A program made the translations under genes and the position numbers. A stretch of DNA of 64,000 nt, taken from NCBI RefSeq assembly GCF_004366075.1, contig NZ_SODU01000002.1:496001-560000 (forward strand). The letters are read 5' to 3'. The notes under the pieces were generated by a model, which had not been told where the DNA came from, did no database searches, and worked only from the letters and a program-made list of their open reading frames with translations. The DNA comes from Kribbella pratensis. Its GTDB lineage: Bacteria; Actinomycetota; Actinomycetes; Propionibacteriales; Kribbellaceae. Positions 32,862 to 41,684 of the stretch are shown here, piece by piece; the stretch's first letter is position 1, and the number at the start of each line of letters is the position of its first letter.

Positions 32862-34264
32862 CGGACCCCGTCGCAGTCGTCGGGGTCGACCGGCGTGCTC
32901 GGCGACGTCGTACCGGTCGGGGCCGTCGACGCGGGCGGCGAGGAAACCGGAGGCTTCGAGACCGGAGGTGTCGAGACCGCGGGCTTCGAGACGGGCGGGG
33001 TCGACGGCTTCGGCGTCGGGGACGGGGTCGGCTTCACCCTGGCGGCGCACTCGGCAGCGGTGTGCTGCAGCTCTGCGACGATCGAGCGGGCGCCGGCCAG
33101 GTTGTCCGCCTGGATGTTGGCCTCGACCTGCTGACGGCTGTACGTCGGGAGCTTGTCGACCTGCAGCGCCTGCCGCTCGTACACCTTCGACAGTGTCAAG
33201 CCGGGGAGATCCGCCTCGACGCCCTTGAAGATCGCCACGTAGTCGCCGTCGGTGCCGACGTAGTACTGCTTCTGGGTCCAGCTGTACGCGAACCAGCCGC
33301 CGCCGCCGATCAGGCCGAGGACGACGAGCAGTACGGCGATCCGCCGCAGCCACGCGAACCGCTTCGGCGGGCGCGGCGCATACCGCAGTTCCTCCGGGTC
33401 GAGCGCACCGCCGTGACCACCGCCGCCGTGACCGTCACCAGCGGCAGTGCGGACCGCGACCGTCGGCTCGCCGCGCCCGGTGCTGCCTTGCGCCAGCTCG
33501 GCGGCGGCACCGACCAGTTGCGGCTGGACGCCACTCGCGGGCTCGGTCTCGACGACGTCCGCGACGAGGACGGTGACGTTGTCGTTCGAGCCCGCCTCCA
33601 GCGCGTGCGTGATCAGGTCGACGACGACCGAGTCCGGCGTACCGGAGGCCATCGAGGCCGCGATCACCTCGTCGCTCACGTAGTCGGGCAGGCCGTCGCT
33701 GCACAGCATCAGCCGGTCGCCGGCCTGGACGTCGAGCATCTCCAGGTCGGGGTCGGAGTCCGGGCGGCCGTCGAGGACACGCAGGATCAGGTTCCGGTGC
33801 GGGTGGGTGAAGGCCTCCTCCTGGGAGATCCGGCCCTCGTCGACCAGCGACTGCACGAAGGTGTGGTCGTGGCTCAGCTGGTACAGCTGCCCGTCCCGCA
33901 GCCGGTACGCGCGGGAGTCGCCCAGATGGGCCAGGCCGAGCCGCTTGCCGTCGAACATCAGCGCGGTGACCGTCGAGCCCATGCCTTCGCGCTCGGGGTC
34001 CTCCTCGACCAGCTCGGACAGGCGCTCGTTGGCCCGGTGCACCGCGCCGGCCAGCGCCTCGATCATGTCTTCGCCGGTGATGTCGGCGGTGTCCAGCCGC
34101 CGCATCACCTGGACCGCCGCCGCGCTGGCCACCTCACCGGCTGCCGCACCGCCCATCCCGTCGGCGAGCAGCAGCAGGTGCGGACCGGCGTACGCCGAGT
34201 CCTCGTTGTTGCGGCGTACTCGTCCGACGTCGGAGAGGGTTGCGTAGTCGAGCGACAGGGTCAT
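32858..34264 (-). CDS. pstP: PP2C-type protein phosphatase PstP
   Basis: Membrane-anchored Ser/Thr phosphatase of 468 aa, the antagonist of PknB. PPM/PP2C motifs: SDVGRVRRNNEDSAY, LLADGMGGAAAGE, MGSTVTALM, LAHLGDSRAYRLRDG, LCSDGLPDYV and NDNVTVLVADV, giving the full set of metal-binding aspartates. A transmembrane helix follows (about 308-328: IAVLLVVLGLIGGGGWFAY) and then an extracellular domain with a low-complexity TPPVSKP/SSPPA tail. It lies between fhaB and rodA in the operon. Confidence 0.97.
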   Translation of the reverse strand: MTLSLDYATLSDVGRVRRNNEDSAYAGPHLLLLADGMGGAAAGEVASAAAVQVMRRLDTADITGEDMIEALAGAVHRANERLSELVEEDPEREGMGSTVTALMFDGKRLGLAHLGDSRAYRLRDGQLYQLSHDHTFVQSLVDEGRISQEEAFTHPHRNLILRVLDGRPDSDPDLEMLDVQAGDRLMLCSDGLPDYVSDEVIAASMASGTPDSVVVDLITHALEAGSNDNVTVLVADVVETEPASGVQPQLVGAAAELAQGSTGRGEPTVAVRTAAGDGHGGGGHGGALDPEELRYAPRPPKRFAWLRRIAVLLVVLGLIGGGGWFAYSWTQKQYYVGTDGDYVAIFKGVEADLPGLTLSKVYERQALQVDKLPTYSRQQVEANIQADNLAGARSIVAELQHTAAECAARVKPTPSPTPKPSTPPVSKPAVSTPPVSKPPVSSPPASTAPTGTTSPSTPVDPDDCDGVR

Positions 34265-34274
34265 CGAGGCAGGC

Positions 34275-34757
34275 CTACTTCGCGATGTTCAGCGTCGTCC
34301 GGCCGATCCGGATCGAACCGCCGATCTCGGCCGGGACCGGGCGGGTGACCCGCTGGCCGTCCAGGTACGTGCCGTTGGTGGAGCCGAGGTCCTCGACCCA
34401 CCACTGGCCCTCGGACAGGAACAGCCGGGCGTGCCGGGTGGAGGAGTAGTCGTCGTCGAGCCGGATCTGGCAGTCCGACCCGCGTCCGATGATCACCGGC
34501 TCGTCACCCAGTGAGGCACCGACCCCGGCCTGCGGGCCGTCCGCGATCGTCACCGATCCGGGCAGACCCTTGCGCTTCTTGACCGGCTTCGAGGGCTTCG
34601 GCGTACGGGAGTTCTGCGGTACGACGGCAGCCGCGGCCCGGCTGTCCACCTTCGCGCCGAACAGGTCGGACCTGATCACGGACAGCACCGCGAGGACGAA
34701 CATCCACAACAGGGCCAGGAACCCCAGTTTGATCAGGGTCAGGGTCAGTTCCGACAT
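34275..34757 (-). CDS. fhaB: FHA-domain protein FhaB (FipA)
   Basis: A 160-aa protein with an N-terminal transmembrane helix (residues about 5-28) and a C-terminal FHA domain (about 78-158). The phosphothreonine-binding residues are visible: IIGRGSDCQIRLDDDYSSTRHARL and DLGSTNGTYLDGQRV. It recognises phosphothreonine on division and cell-wall proteins; in mycobacteria it links FtsZ and FtsQ. It sits 10 nt before pstP. Confidence 0.95.
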   Translation of the reverse strand: MSELTLTLIKLGFLALLWMFVLAVLSVIRSDLFGAKVDSRAAAAVVPQNSRTPKPSKPVKKRKGLPGSVTIADGPQAGVGASLGDEPVIIGRGSDCQIRLDDDYSSTRHARLFLSEGQWWVEDLGSTNGTYLDGQRVTRPVPAEIGGSIRIGRTTLNIAK

Positions 34758-34767
34758 GGAAGGTCAG

Positions 34768-35610
34768 TCACCACCCGCTGCTCGGCGGCTGGGCCATCGG
34801 CTCGTCCGCGAGACGCAGCGTCATGGTCGTGTTGCCGATCCGGACCGTCGAGCCGTCCACCAGTTCGGCCTCGGTGGTCCGGCGGCCGTTCACCAGCGTG
34901 CCGTTGGTGGAGCCGAGGTCGACCATCACCACCCGGATCCCGCCCGGGCCTTCCGGCATCAGGCGGATCTCGGCGTGCCGCCGGGAGACGCCCGGGTCGT
35001 TGATCTGGATGTCGGCGTCGGTGCCGCGGCCGAGCACCACGCCGGGCGGGTTCACCGGGCGGCGGCGGCCGTTCACCTCGAGCATCACCTGCGGGTGCCC
35101 GCGGCGCGGCGCCTGCTGCGGCGGCGGCTGCTGGAACTGCTGCGCTGGCGGCGGCGGGGTCTGCACGACCGGCTCGTTCGGCGGCACGTAGGGCTCCTGC
35201 TGATAGGGCTGGGGCTCGTAGGGCGGGCGCCGCTGGGGCGTCCCGACCGTGGCGCTGACCACCCGGAACTTACCGGTCGGGAGATCATCCTGCTGGACCA
35301 GCTCGATGTCGATGGGCCCGGAGAAGGTGTAGCGCTGGATGTCGGCGTGGTCCCGCAGCTCGTTGGCGAGCTCGTGGTTGAGGGTCCGGCCGTACGCGTT
35401 CAGCCGCTCGAAGTCGTCCGGACCGAGCTCGATGGTGAAGTGGTTCGGCACCAGCCGGCGGTCCCGGGACAGGATCCGCGCGGTGTTGTCGATCTCACGC
35501 TTGAGCGCGGCGGCCAGTTCGATCGGCTCGACGTCACCCTTGAAAGCGCGCGCGAAGACACCGCTCACAATGCCTTCCAGGCGTCGCTCGAAGCGCTGTA
35601 GCGGTCGCAC
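34768..35610 (-). CDS. fhaA: FHA-domain protein FhaA (DUF3662 + FHA)
   Basis: A 280-aa protein and first gene of the operon. Residues 1-115 form the DUF3662 (FhaA N-terminal) domain (LQRFERRLEGIVSGVFARAF, ELAAALKREIDNTARILSRD). A Pro/Gln-rich linker (about 130-185) follows, then an FHA domain (about 188-268: VLGRGTDADIQINDPGVSRR and DLGSTNGTLVNGRRT). In mycobacteria FhaA binds phosphorylated MviN and regulates peptidoglycan synthesis. GTG at 35610 follows GGAGGAGG; the 13-residue extension is unlikely. Confidence 0.94.
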   Translation of the reverse strand: MRPLQRFERRLEGIVSGVFARAFKGDVEPIELAAALKREIDNTARILSRDRRLVPNHFTIELGPDDFERLNAYGRTLNHELANELRDHADIQRYTFSGPIDIELVQQDDLPTGKFRVVSATVGTPQRRPPYEPQPYQQEPYVPPNEPVVQTPPPPAQQFQQPPPQQAPRRGHPQVMLEVNGRRRPVNPPGVVLGRGTDADIQINDPGVSRRHAEIRLMPEGPGGIRVVMVDLGSTNGTLVNGRRTTEAELVDGSTVRIGNTTMTLRLADEPMAQPPSSGW

Positions 35611-35693
35611 GCCTCCTCCTCCACGGTCGGTACGCCAACAGATGTCCACCGGTCAGGCGGACACACCGGGTACGACGATCGATCGTATCGGGA

Positions 35694-35743
35694 GGTTCGA
35701 CCGAACCCGCAATGTGAAGCACCGGCAGAACCCGTGCTACTGT
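35694..35743. promoter_or_regulatory. fhaA / tRNA-Leu divergent promoter region
   Basis: A plus-strand TACTGT (-10) at 35738-35743 lies 37 nt before tRNA-Leu with a weak -35 (GTGAAG, about 18 nt upstream). A perfect dyad GGTTCG-AC-CGAACC at 35694-35707 lies between this promoter and the fhaA start; a minus-strand TACGAT at 35687-35682 could be the fhaA -10. Functional assignment is tentative. Confidence 0.5.
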
Positions 35744-35779
35744 TCCTTCTCGTCGCCAGGAGATGTATCAGGCGGCTGC

Positions 35780-35863
35780 GCGCGGGTGGCGGAATAGGCA
35801 GACGCGCACGGTTCAGGTCCGTGTGCCCGAAAGGGCGTGGGGGTTCAACTCCCCCCTCGCGCA
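35780..35863 (+). tRNA. tRNA-Leu (anticodon CAG)
   Basis: An 84-nt class II tRNA. Acceptor GCGCGGG pairs with CTCGCGC (one G-U) before discriminator A. The D-arm region is GGCGGAATAGGCAGACGC, the anticodon stem CACGG/CCGTG encloses TTCAGGT with anticodon CAG, the variable arm is long (TGCCCGAAAGGGCG) and the T-arm is GGGGGTTCAACTCCCCC. CCA is not encoded (ACAA follows). It reads CUG, the main leucine codon in high-GC genomes. Confidence 0.97.
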
Positions 35864-35867
35864 CAAC

Positions 35868-35897
35868 AAAGTCCCGGTCGACCAGACCGGGACTTTT
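35868..35897 (+). terminator. tRNA-Leu terminator
   Basis: AAAGTCCCGGTC and GACCGGGACTTT form a perfect 12-bp stem with a 5-nt loop, followed by TG; it begins 4 nt after the tRNA. Confidence 0.9.
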
Positions 35898-35961
35898 GCG
35901 TTCTCCGGCCAGCTCTCGTCCTTTCGGAGGATCCAGAACTCATCTCCACGAGTCTGTGGCC

Positions 35962-35983
35962 GATGTACGTTATTCTGTACATC
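35962..35983 (+). promoter_or_regulatory. YefM operator overlapping a leaderless promoter
   Basis: GATGTAC-N8-GTACATC is a perfect dyad that ends at the base before the antitoxin GTG. It carries the TGTAC/GTACA half-sites typical of yefM-yoeB operators. Inside the spacer is TATTCT (35971-35976), a good -10 box 7 nt from the GTG, so the mRNA is probably leaderless and repressor binding would cover the -10. Confidence 0.85.
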
Positions 35984-36277
35984 GTGAAGACGATGAGTTT
36001 TACCGAGACGCGCGCGAACCTGGCCGCGGCCCTCGACGCGGTCGAGAACGACGCGGAGGAGTTGGTGATCACCCGCGCCGGGCACGAGCCCGTCGTCGTC
36101 GTCACGCTGGCGGAGTACGAATCGCTGAAGGAGACCGACTATCTGATGCGGTCTCCGGCCAACGCGAGGCGGTTGCGCGAGGCGATCGAGCAGGACCGGG
36201 CGGGTGACGGGAAGGTGCGCGAACTGGCCGACCCCGACGCCGCCGGTGACAGAGGAACGGCGGGCGGCGCAGCGTGA
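35984..36277 (+). CDS. yefM: YefM/Phd-family antitoxin
   Basis: A 97-aa antitoxin. The N-terminal DNA-binding and dimer domain (KTMSFTETRANLAAALDAVE, ITRAGHEPVVVVTLAEYESL) and the motif YLMRSPANARRL closely match E. coli YefM; the Asp/Glu-rich C-terminus would wrap the toxin. GTG is chosen because it aligns with the usual M-x-T-x-S-x-S/T-E start and lies 7 nt after a -10 box. The stop overlaps the toxin start (GTGA), so both are made together, and it should repress its own promoter through the dyad just upstream. Confidence 0.93.
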   Translation: MKTMSFTETRANLAAALDAVENDAEELVITRAGHEPVVVVTLAEYESLKETDYLMRSPANARRLREAIEQDRAGDGKVRELADPDAAGDRGTAGGAA

Positions 36278-36534
36278 AGGTCGTCTTCCTCGACCGCGGT
36301 TGGGAGGACTATCTGTGGTGGCAAGCCAACGATCGGAAGCTCCTCAAACGGATCAACCAGTTGATCGAGGACATCGACCGCAATGGCCATGAAGGCATCG
36401 GCAAGCCGGAGCCGCTACGGCACGAGTTCGCCGGTTACTGGTCGAGGCGCATCAATACGGAGCACCGTCTCGTCTACCGGATCGCTGACGACGGAATCCA
36501 CATCATCGCCTGCAGCTATCACTACGGCCCCTGA
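36274..36534 (+). CDS. yoeB: YoeB-family mRNA-cleaving toxin
   Basis: An 86-aa RelE-superfamily ribosome-dependent endoribonuclease. Catalytic residues are conserved at the same positions as in E. coli YoeB: E46 (KPEPLRHE), R65 (NTEHRLVYR) and H83-Y84 near the C-terminus (CSYHYGP). It also keeps GYWSRRI. Start is GTG inside the antitoxin stop. The pair sits directly downstream of tRNA-Leu, a common insertion point for mobile genes, but no integrase or direct repeat is visible. Confidence 0.95.
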   Translation: MKVVFLDRGWEDYLWWQANDRKLLKRINQLIEDIDRNGHEGIGKPEPLRHEFAGYWSRRINTEHRLVYRIADDGIHIIACSYHYGP

Positions 36535-36554
36535 CGATCCGGCGGGCTTACCTA

Positions 36555-36728
36555 CTACCTGCGCGAGGAAGCGCGTTCCGGGCGGGTCGGTCGCGGTAGT
36601 CGCAGGGTAGGCGCGCCGCGGTGTCGCGCGGTCGGGGCGATGGTGCGGTGGTTGCGGAGCATCCAGATTGCTACGGCGGTTGCGGCGATCAGGCCGGCGA
36701 CGCCGGCGTAGTCGGTGAAGCTCATCAT
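36555..36728 (-). CDS. Small single-pass membrane protein (57 aa)
   Basis: Begins MMSFTDYAGVAGLIAATAVA, giving one transmembrane helix (about residues 7-25), followed by a short Arg/Pro-rich tail (RHRGAPTLRLPRPTRPERAS). A GGAGAAGAG sequence lies 6-14 nt before the ATG. No family is recognised. The strong RBS and clean helix-plus-basic-tail pattern favour a real small protein, but coding evidence is thin at this length. Confidence 0.45.
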   Translation of the reverse strand: MMSFTDYAGVAGLIAATAVAIWMLRNHRTIAPTARHRGAPTLRLPRPTRPERASSRR

Positions 36729-36905
36729 GCGTTCTCTTCTCCAGGGCGGGCGGCTGGCGAGTTCCGCGGGTGTCTGACCGGAAGGTGACGGGAGTTCGCC
36801 TGCTTCGTGATGACACAACCGTGCCGTGGCTGATGAGTGCCAGATGGAAAATGCTCGCTTCCACGTTGGAATGCCTGCTTAGGTGGTGCCCGGGAGGTGG
36901 GGCGG

Positions 36906-37883
36906 ATGCAGGACGGAATGTTGCTGGACGAACGGGAAGAACAGGCGTACCGACTGCTCGTCGGGCTGTCGGCGGCCAAGGCGGCCGACCTGGCCGAGGT
37001 CGCCAAGTTCACGCAGCCGGAGGCCGACGAAGTGCTGCAGCGGTTGCAGGCCAAGGGGCTGGTGACGGCGCAGGCGGCCGACGATCCGGTGTTCCGGCCG
37101 TTGCCGCCGGACGTCGCTTTCGGTACGACGCTGCTGCGCCGCCAGGAGTCGCTCGAGGCGGCCCGCAAGACGGTGAGCGCACTCAGCGAGGAGTTCAGGG
37201 CCAGCGTCAGCCGGCGCGACGCGCACCACCTGGTCGAGGTGATCGTCGGCGCCGCCACGCTCCGCGAGCGGCTGCGGGACCTGCAGAACTCGGCCCGCGA
37301 GGAGATCCTCTGGTTCTGCCGCGCGAACCCGCTGGCGATGCAGGGCGCCGAGAACACCGAGGAGTACGGCGCTTTGTCCCGCGGCGTCCGGTACCGCGCG
37401 ATCTACGAGCGCGCACTGATCGAGACACCCGGTGAGCTCGACTCGATCGCCGAAGGTGTCAGCTGGGGCGAGGAGGCCCGGGTCGTGCCGACACTGCCGG
37501 TCCGGATCGCGATCGTGGACCGGTCGACGGCGATCTGCCCTCTGGTCCGTGACGACGAGCAGAGCATCGGAGAGCCGTCCGCCGCGATCATCAGCCGCGG
37601 CCAGCTTCTAGACGCGTTGCTGGCGCTCTTCGAGAGCTACTGGGAGTTGGCGACACCCGTGCGCCTCCACTCCGAGGAGAAGCACGAAGACGAGGGTCTG
37701 GACGACGCCGAGCGGCTCCTGCTCTCCCTGCTCGTAGGCGGCGTACCGGACAAGTCCATCGCCAACCAGTTGGGTATCAGCCGCCGTACGGTTCAGCGCC
37801 GTCTCGACCGCCTCATGGCGCTGGCCGGTGTGGACACCCGCACCGGCCTGGCCTTCCAAGCCGCAAAACGCGACTGGCTCTAG
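36906..37883 (+). CDS. TrmB/LuxR-type transcriptional regulator
   Basis: A 325-aa regulator. Residues about 8-65 resemble a TrmB-like winged helix (EQAYRLLVGLSAAKAADLAE, EADEVLQRLQAKGLV), the middle is a phospholipase-D-like/TrmB effector region (REEILWFCRANPLAM, YRAIYERALI, VRIAIVDRSTAICPL), and residues about 265-320 form a LuxR-type HTH (ERLLLSLLVGGVPDKSIANQ, GISRRTVQRRLDRLM). Such proteins commonly lie beside secreted subtilases in actinomycetes; the convergent subtilase 21 nt downstream is the obvious candidate target. RBS GGGAGG fixes the ATG. Confidence 0.85.
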   Translation: MQDGMLLDEREEQAYRLLVGLSAAKAADLAEVAKFTQPEADEVLQRLQAKGLVTAQAADDPVFRPLPPDVAFGTTLLRRQESLEAARKTVSALSEEFRASVSRRDAHHLVEVIVGAATLRERLRDLQNSAREEILWFCRANPLAMQGAENTEEYGALSRGVRYRAIYERALIETPGELDSIAEGVSWGEEARVVPTLPVRIAIVDRSTAICPLVRDDEQSIGEPSAAIISRGQLLDALLALFESYWELATPVRLHSEEKHEDEGLDDAERLLLSLLVGGVPDKSIANQLGISRRTVQRRLDRLMALAGVDTRTGLAFQAAKRDWL

Positions 37884-37904
37884 CCAGGCCGGTGCGCTGC
37901 CGTA

Positions 37905-40900
37905 CTACTTGACGCCGTACGCGCGGATCACCGTCTGGGTGACCTTCGTGCCGTTCGGGCCGGTTGCCGCGACCTTGAGCGAGACGGTGTCGTGGGCGTT
38001 GGGGACGACGGCCAGGTAGTGGCCGGCGGCACCGAGTACCACGAGGCGCTGCCAGGTCTTGCCCTCGTCGAACGAGGACCAGGCCTGCAGTCCGGTCGCC
38101 CGGGGCGACTCGAAGCCGACTACGTGCGTCCGGGCGCTCACCCGGCCGGTCAGGTCGACCGGGACCTTGTAGTCCACCTGCTGCAGTGCGAGCGGCGTTG
38201 CCTTGTCGTCCGCCTGCTTGGCCGAGCGGAACTCCCAGGAGGTCTGCGTGCGCGTCCCCCAGTTCCACTCGCCTTCGGAGTCGATGCGCTCGGTGGACAC
38301 GTCCAGCTTGTACGCCGCGTTGTCGCTGGAGGTGATCACGTCCTCCCACGCGTCCGGAAGCTCGGCCACGACCTGACCGTTGCGGGACAGTGTCGCCGAG
38401 TCCTTCGTGGCCTCACCGATCGTGTAGTGCCCGGCTGCGTCCACGAACGACGGGATGCGGAGCGAGAGCCGGTCACCTGTGCGCGTGGACTGGATGTCCG
38501 GCGCAGCCGCGGGACGTACGACCGGACCGAACCACGTTTCGTCCGACGACCCGGTCCGGTAGCTACGCGGTACGGACGTCATACCGCCGGCCAGCGGATT
38601 CATGATGTCCCACGTGTACAGGTGGTGCACCCGGTGCTGCCAGAGCGAGTCACCCGACGTCACCCACTCCTCCCGGACCTTCGGCGTCTCGACGAACCGC
38701 TGGGAGTCGTTCCACGAGTACTCCTGCCACGGACGCCACCCGAACCGCTGCTCCTTGGCCCAGTTGAACCCGCCGTTGTCGGCGTACCGCGTGGTGATGC
38801 GGGCGCTGTTCGCCGCCGTCACCTTGTAGACGATCTGCGCCGGGATGAACCCGGTCGAGACCTGCTGTACGTCGTACAGGTACGGGCTGGACGTGGTGAT
38901 CGTCAGGTCGATGGTCGCGTGGCCCTGACGCGCCCGGGCGATCAGCTTCTGACCGTCCTTGTACGTCGTCACCATGGCGGGGATCGGCTCGCGGTCGCCG
39001 ACCGGACGCCAGACCGTCCAGGCGGACCAGTCGGCGGGCCGGACCAGGATGACCGCGGCGGCACCGGCCTTCGCGGCTGCTGCGATCTGGTCCTGCTCGC
39101 TGCCGTTGCCCCAACCGTCCTCGCTGGAGTCCAGCACCGCCAGCGCGCCCTTGACGCCCTGCAGCGAGGAGTCGGCGTACACCAGTGGGAACCGCCTCTT
39201 GCCCTCGTACGACGGCGACTGGTGCAGCAGGTTGATGTCGAGCGGACCGGACACTCCGGGGACCGACGCCTGGACCAGCGGCGCGACCAGCTGCCAGCGG
39301 GACGAGAACTCGAAGCTGCCGTCCTTGACCGGCTTCGTCGGGGTCACGTTGACCTGCTGGACGGTGCTGAAGTGCATCACGCCGTGGCTGATCGACCGCC
39401 CGTTGCCGTACTCGCGGTGCACGTAGTAGCTGAGCACTGCCTGCTGCTCCGACGGCTTCGGCGTCTCGATCTTGATCGGAACCGCCTTCCGCGCGTCGAT
39501 GACGATCTCGGTGTCCTTGCTGACCACGATGTTCGGGTCGGTGAAGAGGCTGACCTGCTCGTCCTGCGGATCGTAGTTCTCCACCAGCGAGTGCAGCAGG
39601 TACGTGCCCTCCTCGACCTCGGCGGTGAACGTCTCGCCGTCTCCGATCCACGCCAGTACGTCGGACCGCGAGTTGTCCCCGTACAGCGAGATCACCGGGA
39701 CGCCGGTGGGCTGACCGTCCAGGCCGACCGCTCGCAGCGTGACCTTGTGCTTCGGGCCGGACCGGAGCGCGCCGACCGCGGTGTGCGTGACGACGCCGTC
39801 GGGGCCGGTGGCAACGATCCAGCCGCTGTACTGGCCGCGGCCGAGCTTGGCCGGGTCCAGGGTGAGCGGTACGTCAGCGGTGCCGTTGGCCGGGACCGTG
39901 ACGGTCGCGGGCAGACCGAAACCGTCGGTTTCCGGCTGCTTGTCGTCGAGGTTCGTCACCTGGACGGACAGGTTCAGCGTGACCGCGCTGCCGGAGTCGT
40001 TCCGGTAGGTGATGGTCCGCGTGCCCGCCTCCGCCGTCTGTACGCCGAAGTCCGCGACGCCGCTGGCGGTCACCTTCTGCGCGACGGCCCGGGTCAGGTC
40101 GACCCGACCGGCGCCCTGTGCGTACACGGTCTGCTCCGGCTGGGTCTTCGCGGTGCTGACCAGCGCGTTCTTCAGTTGGTCGGCCTTCCAGTCCGGGTGC
40201 TGCTGCGCGAGCAGGGCCGCTGCACCGGCGACGTGCGGCGTCGCCATCGACGTACCGGAGGCTGCCGTGTAGAGCTCGTCGACCGGGTCGCCCATGACCG
40301 TGCCCGTCGCGCGGGCCGCGATGATGCCGACGCCGGGGGCGGTGATCTCCGGCTTCAGGCCCGCGTCACCGAGCCGCGGTCCGCGACTGGAGAAGTCGGC
40401 GAGCTTGTCCTCGCGGTCCACGGCTCCGACCGTCAGCGCGGACGCCGCGGCGCCCGGCGTGCCGACCGTCTCGTCCTGGCCCTCGTTGCCGGCCGCAACC
40501 ACGAACAGCGTGCCGGTCTGCGCGGTGATGTCGTTGACCGCCTGGCTGAGCGGGTCGGTGCCGTCGGTGGCCTCGCCGCCGAGGCTCATGTTCACGACCT
40601 TCGCGCCCTCGGACGCGGCCCACTCCATCCCGGCGATGATCCAGGAGTCGTACCCGTACCCGTCGTCGCCGAGCACCTTGCCAACGAGCAGGTCGGCCTT
40701 CGGCGCCACACCCTTCCGGGTGCCGCCGGCTCCCGCGCCGGTGCCGGCGATGGTCGCGGCGACGTGCGTGCCGTGGCCGAAGTGGTCCTCGGTGCCGCTC
40801 GGGCTGCCGGAGAAGTCCTGGCTCTCCTTGACCTTGCCGTCCAGGTCCGGGTGCGTCGCGTCGACACCGGTGTCCAGCACGGCGACCTGGACTCCGGAGC

Positions 40901-41537
40901 CCTCGTACCCGGCCTTCCACGCGTCCGGCGCACCGATCTGCGGGACGCTCTTGTCGAGCACCGGACGGACCTTGCCGTCGAGCCAGATCTTGGTGACGCC
41001 GCTGTTCAGCGAGCGGGTGCCGACGCCGGGCTTCAGAGACTTCCACAGCTCCGGCAGTTGGTCCTTCGCGGCGGTCAGGGCGCGGCCGCCGATCGACGGG
41101 AGCTGTCGCGTCGTCGTCGTACCGGCGAGGTTCTGCGCCGACCGGACGCCAGGGGTGTCCTTGACGATGAGCGGGAGGCTCGCGGCGGTGCCGTACCCGT
41201 CGGCGATCAGCTCGTCGACGTCGAACAGGTCCACGTCCAGGACGCCGCTCGACACGAACGGTACGGCGTCGCTCGGCAGCACGCGGAGTCCGCCGTCGGC
41301 CTCGATCGTGTGGAACGAGACGCCTTCGCGGCCGGCCGCCGGGCGGACCGTGGCGGCCTTCTTGCCGGCACCGGCATCCGTCAGTTCGACGACGTCACCG
41401 GTGATCAGCGTGATCGAGGACGTCTTGATCGCTGTGGATCCCGTGGGAGTGGCAGCGGCGGACGGGATCACCGTCGCCGCACCGAGAGCAAGCACCGCCG
41501 CGGTGGTGAGCGCGGCGGCACGTCGGGGGGAGGACAT
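37905..41537 (-). CDS. Large secreted S8 family serine peptidase (subtilase)
   Basis: A 1210-aa exported protease. Signal peptide about residues 1-29 (AAALTTAAVLALGAATVIPS), a propeptide region to about 190, then the subtilisin domain with the complete triad D222 (VAVLDTGVDATHP), H255 (HFGHGTHVA) and S430 (ASGTSMATPHVAGA), plus the oxyanion N351 (AAGNEGQ). The long C-terminal part (about 500-1210) is beta-rich with an Ig-like segment (GTRTITYRNDSGSAVTLNLS) and a PA-like insertion (AAAVILVRPADWSAW). It lacks an LPXTG anchor, so it is probably released. GAAGGAG precedes the ATG. Confidence 0.95.
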   Translation of the reverse strand: MSSPRRAAALTTAAVLALGAATVIPSAAATPTGSTAIKTSSITLITGDVVELTDAGAGKKAATVRPAAGREGVSFHTIEADGGLRVLPSDAVPFVSSGVLDVDLFDVDELIADGYGTAASLPLIVKDTPGVRSAQNLAGTTTTRQLPSIGGRALTAAKDQLPELWKSLKPGVGTRSLNSGVTKIWLDGKVRPVLDKSVPQIGAPDAWKAGYEGSGVQVAVLDTGVDATHPDLDGKVKESQDFSGSPSGTEDHFGHGTHVAATIAGTGAGAGGTRKGVAPKADLLVGKVLGDDGYGYDSWIIAGMEWAASEGAKVVNMSLGGEATDGTDPLSQAVNDITAQTGTLFVVAAGNEGQDETVGTPGAAASALTVGAVDREDKLADFSSRGPRLGDAGLKPEITAPGVGIIAARATGTVMGDPVDELYTAASGTSMATPHVAGAAALLAQQHPDWKADQLKNALVSTAKTQPEQTVYAQGAGRVDLTRAVAQKVTASGVADFGVQTAEAGTRTITYRNDSGSAVTLNLSVQVTNLDDKQPETDGFGLPATVTVPANGTADVPLTLDPAKLGRGQYSGWIVATGPDGVVTHTAVGALRSGPKHKVTLRAVGLDGQPTGVPVISLYGDNSRSDVLAWIGDGETFTAEVEEGTYLLHSLVENYDPQDEQVSLFTDPNIVVSKDTEIVIDARKAVPIKIETPKPSEQQAVLSYYVHREYGNGRSISHGVMHFSTVQQVNVTPTKPVKDGSFEFSSRWQLVAPLVQASVPGVSGPLDINLLHQSPSYEGKRRFPLVYADSSLQGVKGALAVLDSSEDGWGNGSEQDQIAAAAKAGAAAVILVRPADWSAWTVWRPVGDREPIPAMVTTYKDGQKLIARARQGHATIDLTITTSSPYLYDVQQVSTGFIPAQIVYKVTAANSARITTRYADNGGFNWAKEQRFGWRPWQEYSWNDSQRFVETPKVREEWVTSGDSLWQHRVHHLYTWDIMNPLAGGMTSVPRSYRTGSSDETWFGPVVRPAAAPDIQSTRTGDRLSLRIPSFVDAAGHYTIGEATKDSATLSRNGQVVAELPDAWEDVITSSDNAAYKLDVSTERIDSEGEWNWGTRTQTSWEFRSAKQADDKATPLALQQVDYKVPVDLTGRVSARTHVVGFESPRATGLQAWSSFDEGKTWQRLVVLGAAGHYLAVVPNAHDTVSLKVAATGPNGTKVTQTVIRAYGVK

Positions 41538-41684
41538 AGGCGGAATTCTCCTTCGAGAGGTTTGGGGCAGGCACACCTCTTCTTCAGTGAGAGTTTGCAA
41601 TCAGGTCACAGCAATCCGCCCTGTCCACCACTGCCGTCCCTGCGACATGGCGCAATGAGGACAGCAACCGGCACCATTCAGTGC

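Noticed and set aside
35898-35961. Looked for an integrase or an attachment-site duplicate of the tRNA-Leu 3' end near the toxin-antitoxin genes.
   Set aside because: No repeated tRNA end and no recombinase gene are present, so a genomic-island claim is not supported.
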